Positions 8,857 to 17,187 of a stretch of DNA of 49,149 nucleotides are shown here, piece by piece. The notes under the pieces are model-generated. The model ran no database searches and was not told the DNA's origin. It was given only the letters and a program-made list of their open reading frames with translations. Origin of the DNA: an archaeon (lineage in GTDB: Archaea > Micrarchaeota > Micrarchaeia > Anstonellales > Bilamarchaeaceae); the NCBI GenBank assembly GCA_020053355.1, contig JAGVNI010000005.1, positions 1 through 49,149 on the forward strand. The letters run 5' to 3'. The position numbers and the translations under genes were made by a program. Numbering within the stretch: the stretch's first letter is position 1; every line of letters begins with the position of its first letter.

Positions 8857-9405
8857 ATGAGGCAAAGGCTGGCACAAACCGCTATGAATGGCAAGACGAC
8901 GAGGACTGCCCTCGCGTTCTTCGCCGCAGGGATGATTTTTTCAGGATGCGATGGGCCCCAGGGCGGGCAATCCGATAATGAGGGACGTTCCCTGACGGGT
9001 TCGGCATCTTCAGCCAGGCCGACTATGGCTCCACCCACGGCTGTCGCATCGGCGCAAAAATCGGCTGATGCCATCGCCACCGGCAGTGCCGGTAACAAGG
9101 GAACGGAGGCGGGATTGCCGCAAACGGTAAGCGGCAGGCTCGCATCAGCCGCGAATGAAAAGGTGTGGGAAATACGCGAGCGCATCAATGCGACCCCGGA
9201 GCAGGATTTGCATGTGACGGTGACGCTCCAGATAGGGGCCGGCGGGCGCCCAGTATCTGTCATGGGCGCAACAGCCAGGGCTGGCCGGGGCGGCACATCA
9301 CGCGATGTCATAGACATCCTCGCCCTGGACACTTCAGGGCTCACGATGGCGCAATCGGCGGCGAAACGCACGACGACAGAATCAGTAATCATCAAGGGCG
9401 AGTGA
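8857..9405 (+). CDS. Small secreted lipoprotein, unknown function
   Basis: A 182-residue protein. The ATG at 8857 is favoured by GGGTGGAG just upstream; a GTG at 8848 and an ATG at 8884 (MNGKTTRTALAFF) are alternatives. The hydrophobic signal ends in the lipobox IFSGC. A Ser/Ala/Gly-rich linker with low complexity (about residues 35-85) leads to a compact domain with VWEIRERINATPEQDLHVTVTLQIG near the C-terminus. A TATA box at 8804-8812 (TTATAAAG) predicts transcription from about 8833. It converges on the MFS gene that ends at 9447. Function unknown. Confidence 0.7.
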   Translation: MRQRLAQTAMNGKTTRTALAFFAAGMIFSGCDGPQGGQSDNEGRSLTGSASSARPTMAPPTAVASAQKSADAIATGSAGNKGTEAGLPQTVSGRLASAANEKVWEIRERINATPEQDLHVTVTLQIGAGGRPVSVMGATARAGRGGTSRDVIDILALDTSGLTMAQSAAKRTTTESVIIKGE

Positions 9406-9446
9406 TTCATTTTTTTCAATTGCAGAATATACGTTCCAGGGAAATC

Positions 9447-10568
9447 TCAGTGGCTCTGGAGCTTCTTCTTCTTGCGCTCGAAAAGCGGGACGTATATCAG
9501 GAGAATCGCGCCCTGGATGATTAACGCCATCCTAATGTCGCTGAATGCTATGATGAAGAAGCCGAGCAGCGTGCCGGCGAGTCGCCCCAGGTTGAGCATG
9601 TATTCGCGCCCGACCATCGTCTCGGTGAGGGATAACGAATTGTCGACCGCAAGGGCTAGTTGCAGGGGGAAGAAAATCCTGCTGAAGAAATTGACGAGCC
9701 CGAACCCGATGAAGAAAAACGAGACGCTGGGCGAGATGCCGGCGAAAATGGCAGCGATGCCGAAGCATGCCGCGACCGGAAGGAGGAATGAGCGGCGCTT
9801 CTTTTCCTTATCCGAGAGCCGGGCTGCAAGGATGGATGCCACGAGGGCGAATGCTGTAACCAATGACGTGAAGATGCCGAACTCCTCAGGCTTGCTGAGA
9901 TAGAGGAGGAGCATGGTGGGGAGGCTGACCGACGTGATTACAGCCGCCCCGAAGCCTTCCATGAATATCAGGCTGCGAAGGCCCAGGATGGATTTCAGGC
10001 TGGCATCGAATCCGTATTCGTATTTCCGGTTTTCAACGAAAAGCGCGGCGGCCGCGAACGTTATTGCGAACGATGCGATTGCGAGGAGATAGAGCGTCTG
10101 GAAGCCGAGCGTCGCGGCGAGGATGCCGGCAAACGCCGGGGTAATCAGGGAAATGACGGGGCCGACGGAGTAATAGATTGCCCCCATTGTCGCGTGGTTG
10201 TCTTTGCGGAACTCATAGAACATGATGTTGAACGGCGCCCAGAAGAGGAGATGCGTCATTCCCAGAAGCAGGCGGAATGCCGCGGCAGTCCATGCGCCCT
10301 GGAACAGGTAGAGGACGGACACTGACATCGTGGCCAGGCAGATGCCGGCGAGCATGAAATCCCTTGCCCGGAATCCGCGGAAAAGCGGCACCATGACAAG
10401 GGCTGCGACGAACCAGAAAGCGTCGGCAAGATAGATTTCCGCTATCGACATTCCCGAATTGTAGAAATAGACTTCGAAGAGCGAGCCTGCAAGCGCTCCC
10501 CCCAGGGTCCACAACGTGTAGACGAGCATGAGCCGGGTGAAAGGATTGTCAATGGAGTTGGCATTCAT
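9447..10568 (-). CDS. Major facilitator superfamily transporter
   Basis: A 373-residue polytopic protein from the ATG ending at 10568, with GGAGC ahead of it; upstream in-frame sequence belongs to the overlapping agmatinase gene in another frame. It has about 10-12 hydrophobic segments (LMLVYTLWTLGGALAGSLFEVYF first) and a mid-protein cytoplasmic loop with basic residues (FVENRKYEY), then a basic C-terminus (ERKKKKLQSH). The architecture is MFS-like, without a motif that identifies a substrate. It is the last gene of an operon with agmatinase and an HprK-like kinase. Export or import of a polyamine or precursor is possible but only a guess from context. Confidence 0.8.
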   Translation of the reverse strand: MNANSIDNPFTRLMLVYTLWTLGGALAGSLFEVYFYNSGMSIAEIYLADAFWFVAALVMVPLFRGFRARDFMLAGICLATMSVSVLYLFQGAWTAAAFRLLLGMTHLLFWAPFNIMFYEFRKDNHATMGAIYYSVGPVISLITPAFAGILAATLGFQTLYLLAIASFAITFAAAALFVENRKYEYGFDASLKSILGLRSLIFMEGFGAAVITSVSLPTMLLLYLSKPEEFGIFTSLVTAFALVASILAARLSDKEKKRRSFLLPVAACFGIAAIFAGISPSVSFFFIGFGLVNFFSRIFFPLQLALAVDNSLSLTETMVGREYMLNLGRLAGTLLGFFIIAFSDIRMALIIQGAILLIYVPLFERKKKKLQSH

Positions 10569-10590
10569 CGGGGATGCTCCGCAGGCCGGT

Positions 10591-11469
10591 TCATCTGCCC
10601 TTGCCGGCGAAGAACGAGTAGCCGAGCAGCTTGTATGCCAGTTTCGCCGCGAAGAACTCGGACTGGACCGTGTTTGGAATCGGCAGCAGTTCGACCACAT
10701 CGAATCCCACGATTTTCTTTTGCTCCGCGACAGAACGCAGGAGCCGCAATGCCTGCGCCCATTTGAGCCCCCCAGGTTCGGGCGTGCCGACACCCGGGCA
10801 ATCGGATGGGTCGAAGCCGTCCAGGTCGATGCTTACATAAACCGCATCCGTCAATTGCGAAACCACTTTTTTCTCGTCGAATTCCGCGCCCCAGTGGATA
10901 TACTCCCCCAGTTTGGCTTTCTCAATGTATTCAAGCTCGTCGCGGCATATGCTGCGGATTCCCACCTGGGATGCTGTGCCCACATGCTCGCGGATGCGCC
11001 GCATCGCGCATGCATGGTTGAACTTCGTGCCCTCGTATTCGTCGCGCAAGTCCGCATGGGCATCAATCTGGAGGACGGAGAGCTCCTTGTGCCGCTTGGC
11101 AAGGGATGCCACGAGGCCTACGCTGACCGAGTGCTCGCCGCCGAAAAGGATGGGGAATTTCCCTTTTTTCAGGACGCTGTCGCTCATTTCCTCGACGCGC
11201 TTGACCGTGAGCTCGGCCGAGCCCATGTCCGGCTCCATCTCAGGAAGCGTGTGCAGGCCGAGCTTCTCAGCGACATCCAAGTCAAGCTCGCGGTCGTAGA
11301 ATTCGACCTGCCTGCTCGCGGTGAGGATTGCATGTGGGCCGTAACGCGTCCCGGCCATGAACGATGTCGTCCCGTCGTACGGAACCGGCATCACTGCAAC
11401 CCTGCTCTCTTCCATTGGGCACTGGTAGCCCATGAAGGCGTACGGCGCCCTGATGTGGGTGAATACCAT
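10591..11469 (-). CDS. speB: Agmatinase / ureohydrolase family enzyme
   Basis: A 292-residue arginase-family enzyme. Metal ligands are visible in GGEHSVSVG (His), LQIDAHADLRDEYEG (DAHAD) and YVSIDLDGFDPSDCPG (SIDLDxxDP), the three hallmark motifs of Mn-dependent ureohydrolases. In archaea this family makes putrescine and urea from agmatine; other guanidino substrates cannot be excluded. The ATG at 11467-11469 is chosen, with a GTG at 11478 as an alternative that would overlap the preceding stop (TGA, 11471-11473). It sits between the HprK-like kinase and the MFS gene in one operon. Confidence 0.9.
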   Translation of the reverse strand: MVFTHIRAPYAFMGYQCPMEESRVAVMPVPYDGTTSFMAGTRYGPHAILTASRQVEFYDRELDLDVAEKLGLHTLPEMEPDMGSAELTVKRVEEMSDSVLKKGKFPILFGGEHSVSVGLVASLAKRHKELSVLQIDAHADLRDEYEGTKFNHACAMRRIREHVGTASQVGIRSICRDELEYIEKAKLGEYIHWGAEFDEKKVVSQLTDAVYVSIDLDGFDPSDCPGVGTPEPGGLKWAQALRLLRSVAEQKKIVGFDVVELLPIPNTVQSEFFAAKLAYKLLGYSFFAGKGR

Positions 11470-11470
11470 G

Positions 11471-12418
11471 TCAGTCACTTTGTCCTGTCAGCTTTTTTAG
11501 CCTATCCAGCGACTGCTGCGGCGTTTCCGTGGTGTTGAGGAGGTAGACCGGAGCCCGGGTGAACAGCTCTTTGAAGAATTCCTTGCGCTGGTTCATTCGG
11601 ATATTGCTCCGGATGAGCTGGTGGGGGTTGCAGAAATCGTTTTTCAGCATGAATGCGAGGGCTTCCTTTTCATTTATCTTCTGCAGGGGCGGAAGGGACT
11701 TGTCACGGGTGAGGAGGACCGTGACTGCCAGCTCGGATTCGGTTCTTATTCGGTCAGCGCCCAGGAGGCGCCGGACATCAACGATTGAGCGGTCCTGCCC
11801 GTCTTTTTTAATACCCTTAAGCCTCTCCTTGTATTGGGGCCAGCTATGTCCTAGGTCTCCGCGGATGTACGAGTTTTTCTCTGACGAATATACGAGCGTG
11901 TCGCTCTCGGCCAGGCGGACGAAGAACCAGTCGTCGGTCAGGAAATTGCTGTGCTTATCCAGAAGGAGGCCGTAGGTGAGGGTCGTCTTCCCGCTCCCCG
12001 AGGGGCCGATGATGGCGGTTCCCCTGCCCTTGTGGTCTATGAACGAGCCGTGGACCGAGTAGCGGCGGTGCTCGGAAGTGAAATCCTCCATGAAATCCGC
12101 GACGAGGGCGAGGGCAATGGATTTCACCCAGCCATAGTAGCTGCAGCCTTCGATAATCACGGTTTTTGAGAGCGGCTCATAGCGGACACGGAGCTTTTTC
12201 CCCTTTAGTGCGAACAATCTCGCATGCGGGCGTATCCAGTCCGGCATCAGGTCGAAATTGTCCTCCCACATGTCCTTGAATTCGTGGCTGTCGGTGAAGA
12301 ATTTCACGCACGTGCCATGTATGACGGCTTTCCGCTCGAAAAGCTGCGACGAATAGAACTTCGCCATGAGGTCGTTTTTCAGCTTGGTGCTGATGATTTC
12401 GACAGTATATCCAGCCAT
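11471..12418 (-). CDS. HPr kinase/phosphorylase-like P-loop protein
   Basis: A 315-residue protein whose C-terminal half resembles the HprK catalytic domain: Walker A IGPSGSGKTTL (residues 137-147) followed by LLLDKHSNFLTDDW (152-164), where the DD pair corresponds to the GHxLvaDD region of HprK. The N-terminal half (about 1-120) is unlike known HprK sensor domains. There is no HPr or PTS gene in the window, so the target is unknown. A TATA box TCTATAAAC at 12438-12446 sits about 25 nt ahead of the ATG ending at 12418, so the mRNA is leaderless and the longer reading from 12478 is rejected. First gene of the kinase-agmatinase-MFS operon. Confidence 0.8.
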   Translation of the reverse strand: MAGYTVEIISTKLKNDLMAKFYSSQLFERKAVIHGTCVKFFTDSHEFKDMWEDNFDLMPDWIRPHARLFALKGKKLRVRYEPLSKTVIIEGCSYYGWVKSIALALVADFMEDFTSEHRRYSVHGSFIDHKGRGTAIIGPSGSGKTTLTYGLLLDKHSNFLTDDWFFVRLAESDTLVYSSEKNSYIRGDLGHSWPQYKERLKGIKKDGQDRSIVDVRRLLGADRIRTESELAVTVLLTRDKSLPPLQKINEKEALAFMLKNDFCNPHQLIRSNIRMNQRKEFFKELFTRAPVYLLNTTETPQQSLDRLKKLTGQSD

Positions 12419-12437
12419 GCAATAGAATCTGGAAATA

Positions 12438-12506
12438 GGTTTATAGACAGATGGTGGGACCCCCATCAATATCCACAATTTTTCATATAATATACCATTT
12501 TAAATG
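12438..12506. promoter_or_regulatory. Divergent TATA boxes between the HprK-like operon and methyltransferase 1
   Basis: On the minus strand TCTATAAAC (12438-12446) drives the HprK-like operon from about the ATG itself. On the plus strand CATTTTAAATG (12496-12506) is centred 28 nt ahead of the methyltransferase ATG at 12529. Both genes are therefore predicted to be leaderless. The 12496-12506 element is itself palindromic. Confidence 0.6.
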
Positions 12507-12528
12507 TTTTCAGCCACATACTAATCAT

Positions 12529-13896
12529 ATGAGTGAAACGGGCGGTGGAAGAAGCGTTAAAGTCAGCCATACCTCGTGCAGCGGAGCGGATAATGGATGC
12601 GCATTCGCGAAGCTTGAGAGGCCCGGCACCCCGCTCCGACCGAGATTGTTAAGCGGCGATGGGATGCGGCCGGTCCCGCTCCTTGGGCCGGACGAATCGG
12701 ACGGGCAGCCTGCTCAAAGCGAAAGGCAGGCAAAAGTCCCCGTGATTTTCGCAGGCTGCGACAATGATTTCTGGAAACGGATGAGGCGGCGGCTTCAGCA
12801 CGACGGCTTCACATGCAGCAGGGTACCAAATGTCGAGACGCTGCTTGACGCAATCAGCGGCCAGAAGCCGCCTTCAGTCGTCGTGCTCGGCACCGGCATC
12901 GATGAAAACGGATGGACCCAGCTGCAGGTCCTGGACAGGATAAAGAGCGAGAACCCCTGCATGCGCGTCATATACATCTGCGAGGAATACAACCCGAACT
13001 CAGCGCTTATTATCGCAGCCGGGGCGGATGACATCGTCAGCCAGGACAGATTGCAGCCCAAAGGCCTTGTCGAGCGGATTGAGGCCGTCCTGATGCTTCA
13101 CCGGCCGGACATGCGGACATTCACGCCCGACCCGGTCATTTGCGAAGTGATAGGCGGCAAGGTGTTTCCGGTCGACGAGAGCCGCATGGACCGGGTGAAG
13201 GAGACCATGGGCATATTCGCGAAGAAATACGACCGGCACATGAGAAGGCATTTTGCGGTGATGAATGCCATATTGACGGCGTACAAGCGCCACATCGGAA
13301 ACAACATCATCGATGTGGGATGCGGCACTGGCCACCCGATGAGGCAGGTCATCCGCGACGTCCTTGTTCCGGATTTCGACGCGAAACCGAAACTCAGGGA
13401 GCTGACGAAAATCCTGTCGTTGGATTTGGAATGGAAGATGCTGGCCCAGGCGCAGGAAGGCTACGGCCGCCTTCTCGAGCAGGAGGAGGATGTGCTCAAC
13501 GACAACCTGGTGATGAAATTCCTTCTCGAAGACATCCTTAAACTGAATCCGGACATCCTAAAGGGCGTCGGTTTCGACATGGTCGATACGATTGTCGCCA
13601 CATACTTCATGCACTGGGCAAACGACAAGGAAGGCACGGTCAGGAAATACGCCGAACTGCTGCCTCCGGGCGGAAAATTCATCACGGTCGAGGAGTGGCC
13701 TCTGGTTGTGACCCCCGGGCCGCACATGCCCGACGAGCTTCCCGAGAAGATAAAGAGGGATGCCATGCCCATCGAGCGGAAAGTGTTCTACCAGATGCTA
13801 AGAGACCACGGATTCTCGGAAGTCCAGGGCGGAGTCATGGACCTGGCCATTGACGACCACCACCGGATGTTCGGCAACGTTTTCGAAAGAATCTGA
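12529..13896 (+). CDS. SAM-dependent methyltransferase with N-terminal pseudo-receiver domain (methyltransferase 1)
   Basis: A 455-residue protein. After a low-complexity N-terminus (1-70) comes a receiver-like domain at about 71-185 (PVIFAGCDNDFWKRM, PSVVVLGTGIDENG, ADDIVSQDRLQPKG). The usual phosphoacceptor Asp after the third strand appears replaced (VVLGTG), so it is probably a non-phosphorylated pseudo-receiver. The C-terminal half is a Rossmann methyltransferase with motif I IIDVGCGTGHPM (about 262-273) and a post-core VEEWP motif shared with the paralogue at 19594. It is convergent with the Lrp-type gene at 13900, only 3 nt away. The ATG at 12529 is chosen from the TATA spacing. Substrate unknown. 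Confidence 0.85.
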   Translation: MSETGGGRSVKVSHTSCSGADNGCAFAKLERPGTPLRPRLLSGDGMRPVPLLGPDESDGQPAQSERQAKVPVIFAGCDNDFWKRMRRRLQHDGFTCSRVPNVETLLDAISGQKPPSVVVLGTGIDENGWTQLQVLDRIKSENPCMRVIYICEEYNPNSALIIAAGADDIVSQDRLQPKGLVERIEAVLMLHRPDMRTFTPDPVICEVIGGKVFPVDESRMDRVKETMGIFAKKYDRHMRRHFAVMNAILTAYKRHIGNNIIDVGCGTGHPMRQVIRDVLVPDFDAKPKLRELTKILSLDLEWKMLAQAQEGYGRLLEQEEDVLNDNLVMKFLLEDILKLNPDILKGVGFDMVDTIVATYFMHWANDKEGTVRKYAELLPPGGKFITVEEWPLVVTPGPHMPDELPEKIKRDAMPIERKVFYQMLRDHGFSEVQGGVMDLAIDDHHRMFGNVFERI

Positions 13897-13899
13897 TTA

Positions 13900-14361
13900 T
13901 TAAAAAGGATTGAAGTCCTGCGGGTCCTTGTAGGTGAAAAGCACCAGGTGGCTCGCGGTCTTCGTGATAATCTCGTTCCTGCCGATTTGCTGTATCACTT
14001 CGAGAAGATGGTCCCGGTTCTTCACCCGCAGGATTCCCATCAGGTCCCAGGAGCCGGTCGTGGCGTAGAGCGCCTCAATCTCCTTGATGTTCAGGAGGTC
14101 CTTGAGCTGCGCCATGTCCCCGGCCCGGCCTTTCCTGACCTTTCCCATGAAAAGCACGTGGAGGTCGTATCCGACCTTCGAGTAATCGATTTGCGCGGTG
14201 TATTTTTTTATGATGTGGCTCGATTCGAGTTTTTTCAGCCGCTGAAGCATCGTGTTAGGATGAACGCCGAGCCTTTTCGCGAGGGATTTGACGCTTTCTG
14301 ATGAGTTCTCCTGCAATGCGGAGATGATTTTCAGGTCAGTTGAATCCACATCTTTACTCAT
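13900..14361 (-). CDS. Lrp/AsnC family transcriptional regulator (cassette 1)
   Basis: A 153-residue protein with an N-terminal winged HTH (DLKIISALQENSSESVKSLA, recognition region LGVHPNTMLQRLKKLE at about residues 30-45) and a C-terminal RAM (effector-binding, oligomerising) domain. Length and layout are standard for Lrp/AsnC. The HPNTxLQRxKxLE recognition helix is also present in the proteins at 15417 and 21388, marking the three as close paralogues. It faces methyltransferase 1 tail to tail and shares its upstream region with methyltransferase 2, so it may control both. Confidence 0.93.
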   Translation of the reverse strand: MSKDVDSTDLKIISALQENSSESVKSLAKRLGVHPNTMLQRLKKLESSHIIKKYTAQIDYSKVGYDLHVLFMGKVRKGRAGDMAQLKDLLNIKEIEALYATTGSWDLMGILRVKNRDHLLEVIQQIGRNEIITKTASHLVLFTYKDPQDFNPF

Positions 14362-14435
14362 ATTGATTCCTCCAAACTAGATATCCACTAAGATTATGAG
14401 GATTACTGTTAATATTCCTTTTGAAATTAGTGACA

Positions 14436-14444
14436 AATATAAAT
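14436..14444 (+). promoter_or_regulatory. TATA box deciding the start of methyltransferase 2
   Basis: AATATAAAT lies about 25 nt before the ATG at 14465 but only 16 nt before the ATG at 14456. A leaderless start at 14465 is therefore more likely. The same intergenic space (14362-14464) holds the upstream region of the divergent Lrp gene, with CACTAA (14386-14391) and TTAGTG (14427-14432) as a short inverted repeat that could be chance. Confidence 0.5.
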
Positions 14445-14464
14445 TTTAGCTGATTATGCCCTTT

Positions 14465-15412
14465 ATGGGTGGGAAAAGACTGCGCAGGCCTACTGATGGC
14501 GGAGAGCGAAGGCCGCCATTTCCCGGACCTCTTGAAGAACTAGTCGTGCTCGCTAAGGGAAAAAAACCAGTTTCGGAAGAACGGCTCTTTGGATTGGTTG
14601 ATGCTTTCGGGGCAGAAATGAAAACGCAAAAAGATGCACTCAAACAAGCCGAACAGTATATCTACGAAGCGTATTGTAGTTTCACGCCAGCCCAGCGCGT
14701 CAGCTTCTTCGCGATGCTGTATGACAGGTTCTCGGAAGGCTACGACTCGCACATGGAAGAGACCGGCCATTATCGGGCCATCCGGAGATGCCTGCAGTTC
14801 GCGATGCCTTACCTCCGCACGCCCATCCTGGACATAACGGCAGGAACGGGCGAGCCGCTCACTTACGCCCTCGATTTCATGGATGTGAGCCTGGGGCTCG
14901 GAAGGGGGCCATTGGACATGCTTGTTCCGAGATTTGCGCCGTATGAGGCCAGCCTGTCGCATGCGGCATTCGCAAATGAGATTTCAGAAAGGATGCTTGG
15001 GAAAGCCCGCATGAAACTCGCTGGGATGGGGGTGGGCTTCATTTCGAACAATGCATACGAATTGCCAAAAGAGTTGAAAGGAAAATTCAACACCGTGCTC
15101 TGCGCCCAGACGTTCCATCTGGTTTCCGATGATGACAAAACATTGCTCGTGCGCTCGATGCGCGATGCGCTTGCCCCGGGCGGGATTGCCATCGTCCTTG
15201 AAGAGGACCCGTTCCGGATTACCCAGAGCGTCTACATCGAATCCTTGAGCTTGTTCCTGAGGGCGATAGTGAGGCCAATCAAGTATCAAGAAAAGTTGTG
15301 GGTCTACTTCACTAATGATGGTTTCACCAAGCTCGAAGATTCCGCAGTCTCCCCCATCGACTCCGAGCACGCCATGCGCCTGCACATATTCCAGAATATC
15401 GCGCAGCCGTGA
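14465..15412 (+). CDS. SAM-dependent methyltransferase (methyltransferase 2)
   Basis: A 315-residue class I methyltransferase. Motif I is LDITAGTGEPL (about residues 122-132), followed by an unusually long insertion before the second strand. The acidic post-II region is FNTVLCAQTFHLVSDDDK, and the motif III/post-III segment is LAPGGIAIVLEEDP. The upstream helix LYDRFSEGYDSHMEETGHY resembles the equivalent YDRHMRRHF region of methyltransferase 1, consistent with paralogy. The ATG at 14465 is preferred from TATA spacing; 14456 is the alternative. It converges on the Lrp gene ending at 15417, 4 nt away. Substrate unknown. Confidence 0.85.
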   Translation: MGGKRLRRPTDGGERRPPFPGPLEELVVLAKGKKPVSEERLFGLVDAFGAEMKTQKDALKQAEQYIYEAYCSFTPAQRVSFFAMLYDRFSEGYDSHMEETGHYRAIRRCLQFAMPYLRTPILDITAGTGEPLTYALDFMDVSLGLGRGPLDMLVPRFAPYEASLSHAAFANEISERMLGKARMKLAGMGVGFISNNAYELPKELKGKFNTVLCAQTFHLVSDDDKTLLVRSMRDALAPGGIAIVLEEDPFRITQSVYIESLSLFLRAIVRPIKYQEKLWVYFTNDGFTKLEDSAVSPIDSEHAMRLHIFQNIAQP

Positions 15413-15416
15413 TATC

Positions 15417-15914
15417 TCACCGGCCGGGTCTCTCAATAGGCCCGAAATCCAGCTCTTCCTTCAGCGGATTGTATTCGTGCGGCTGCTTGTAATAGTCCAC
15501 AATCAGGTGCGTCGTCGTCTTCACGACCACTTTCGTCGCCTGGATACGCCGCATGAGCGCCGCGAGGTGCTTCTCGTCCTTCACCCGGGCAATCACAAGG
15601 ACATCGTGCTCGCCGCTGATTAGGATGAATGAGACGATTTCCGGAAAGCGCGCTGCGGGCCGGAGAGCCTCCTCCCAGTTCTTTTCCATGTTCACCCGCA
15701 GGAACATGAGGACCTGCATCATCTTGTCCACTTTGGGGAAATCCACGACCGCCTGGTATTTCTGGATTACGCCGGCGGCCTCGAGCTTCTTCAGCCTCTG
15801 GAGAAGCGTGTTCGGATGGATGCGAAGCTTCCTGGAAAGCTCTTTCGACATGATTTTCGAGTTCTCAACCAAAGCCGCCAGGATTTTCTTGTCTGTCAGG
15901 TCTAACTTGTCCAT
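15417..15914 (-). CDS. Lrp/AsnC family transcriptional regulator (cassette 2)
   Basis: A 165-residue winged-HTH plus RAM-domain regulator. The recognition helix region LRIHPNTLLQRLKKLEAAG matches the cassette 1 and 3 proteins. The RAM domain shows ISGEHDVLVIARVKDEKHL. A C-terminal tail (about 12 residues past the RAM domain, ending PIERPGR) is longer than in cassette 1. It is convergent with methyltransferase 2. Upstream, CTGTGC (15925-15930) and GCACAG (15978-15983) form an inverted repeat around an AT-rich TATA-like stretch (15947-15956), a candidate operator. Confidence 0.93.
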   Translation of the reverse strand: MDKLDLTDKKILAALVENSKIMSKELSRKLRIHPNTLLQRLKKLEAAGVIQKYQAVVDFPKVDKMMQVLMFLRVNMEKNWEEALRPAARFPEIVSFILISGEHDVLVIARVKDEKHLAALMRRIQATKVVVKTTTHLIVDYYKQPHEYNPLKEELDFGPIERPGR

Positions 15915-16001
15915 ACCCCCACCCCTGTGCGATTATTGGGTAGAAACATATATAATTTTGTCGGGCAGTGTGAATTTGCACAGAAAAACCAGGAAACTGT
16001 G

Positions 16002-16169
16002 TTATGGGCGATAAACCGCCTTCTTCGCCAGTTCCATCGAGCACGATTTATGCCCCTTGCAGTAAGCTTCGCATTCGAATGCTGTCCCCGCGTCGCGGTA
16101 GCCGAAACCGCAGCAATCGCAGACATACGCGGGCAACATGCCGACATTCTTTATCCACACCATTCGCAT
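16002..16169 (-). CDS. Small archaeal zinc-ribbon-like protein
   Basis: A 55-residue ORF that begins MRMVWIKNVGML and contains YVCDCCGFGYRD, FECEAYCKGHKSCSMEL and ends YRP. The pattern CxCCGxxYxxxxxAxxCExxCxxHxSCxxE matches a widespread family of tiny archaeal putative zinc-binding proteins of unknown role. The start ATG at 16167-16169 fits a minus-strand TATA (16198-16204) about 30 nt upstream. That element is also the TATA box of the divergent UbiA gene. The coding pattern and conserved Cys/His spacing support a real gene despite its size. Confidence 0.82.
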   Translation of the reverse strand: MRMVWIKNVGMLPAYVCDCCGFGYRDAGTAFECEAYCKGHKSCSMELAKKAVYRP

Positions 16170-16197
16170 CCCAATGAAATATTAATTCCATAAACCA

Positions 16198-16204
16198 TTT
16201 AAAA
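16198..16204. promoter_or_regulatory. Bidirectional TATA element, zinc miniprotein (-) and UbiA (+)
   Basis: TTTAAAA is centred 26 nt ahead of the UbiA ATG at 16227 and about 32 nt ahead of the miniprotein start ending at 16169. One AT-rich core therefore appears to serve both directions. Confidence 0.55.
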
Positions 16205-16226
16205 TCAAAACCGGCATTTGGAATGC

Positions 16227-17066
16227 ATGTTCATAAAAGAGCTAATCCGGCTCACGCGATTCGAGCATGCAATCATGCTCGCCTTCGCGGTCCTTATCGC
16301 CGAGACCGTGGTCCTCGGCGCCTTCCCGCCGCTTTCGATTATTATCGTCCTATCGCTCGCGGTGCCGGTTTTCAGCGAGATGGGCTCGTTCGCCCTTAAC
16401 GATTACCTGGACATAGAGACGGACAGGATGAACAAGAAGACGGACAGGCCGCTGGTGCGGGGGACGATATCACCGGGATTCGCGCTCTGGTTTTCCGTAT
16501 CCTGCCTCGCATTATCGGTCGTGCTGGCGCTATTCATCAACACCGCAGCGCTCGTAATCGCGCTCATCTTCAACGCGCTCGCGATGATGTACAACTGGAA
16601 GCTCAAGGACCTGCCCCTTGTCGGCAACATATACATCGCCCTCACAATGGCGATTCCCTTTTTGTTCGGGAATTTTGTCGTATCGGGCGAGCTTTCGCAA
16701 GTGGCGCTCATTCTGGCGCTATTGGGTTTCGTAGCCGGGCTCGCAAGGGAAATAATCAAATCCGCCCAGGACATGGAAGGCGATATGAAGGCGCGGGGCT
16801 CGAAAACGCTCCCGGTCTTGATTGGCCGGGGACCGGCGATGGGGATAGCTATCCTATTGTACCTCACGTTCCTGCCCCTAAGCGCCATACCATTCTATCT
16901 TGGAATGGCTTTCGGAATTCTGCCCGGGATTCTCGTGGGGGCGGCTGATGCGCTCATCCTGGCAATCTGCTTCAAATCAGCCAGCGGGGATTACCGTTTC
17001 GCTAGAAACGCGAGCCTTGTCGCTTTCTCCCTCGGGATGCTCGGAATTCTGGTTGCAGCGCTGTAA
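16227..17066 (+). CDS. UbiA-family prenyltransferase, probable DGGGP synthase
   Basis: A 279-residue integral membrane enzyme with 8-9 transmembrane helices. The two Asp-rich motifs that bind prenyl diphosphate through Mg2+ are present: ALNDYLDIETDRMNKKTDRP (about residues 56-75) and DMEGDMKARGSKTLP (about 181-195). The archaeal members of this branch are mostly (S)-2,3-di-O-geranylgeranylglyceryl phosphate synthases, making the second ether bond of archaeal lipids. Sequence reading alone cannot exclude another prenyl acceptor. The ATG at 16227 is fixed by the TATA element; earlier in-frame codons are rejected. Confidence 0.88.
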   Translation: MFIKELIRLTRFEHAIMLAFAVLIAETVVLGAFPPLSIIIVLSLAVPVFSEMGSFALNDYLDIETDRMNKKTDRPLVRGTISPGFALWFSVSCLALSVVLALFINTAALVIALIFNALAMMYNWKLKDLPLVGNIYIALTMAIPFLFGNFVVSGELSQVALILALLGFVAGLAREIIKSAQDMEGDMKARGSKTLPVLIGRGPAMGIAILLYLTFLPLSAIPFYLGMAFGILPGILVGAADALILAICFKSASGDYRFARNASLVAFSLGMLGILVAAL

Positions 17067-17187
17067 ATGTCGCCATAGGACGTTATGGATGGAGATAGAG
17101 TCAGACAAATGTCGAATTTTCGTGGGCGATATTTAAAAACAAGGCAAAGGTGAGCCGAAGCACCCATAGCAAAAGGTGATTAAAAAA

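Noticed and set aside
14386-14432. CACTAA/TTAGTG inverted repeat as an Lrp operator
   Set aside because: A 6-bp inverted repeat is expected by chance in a region of this size; kept only as a note.
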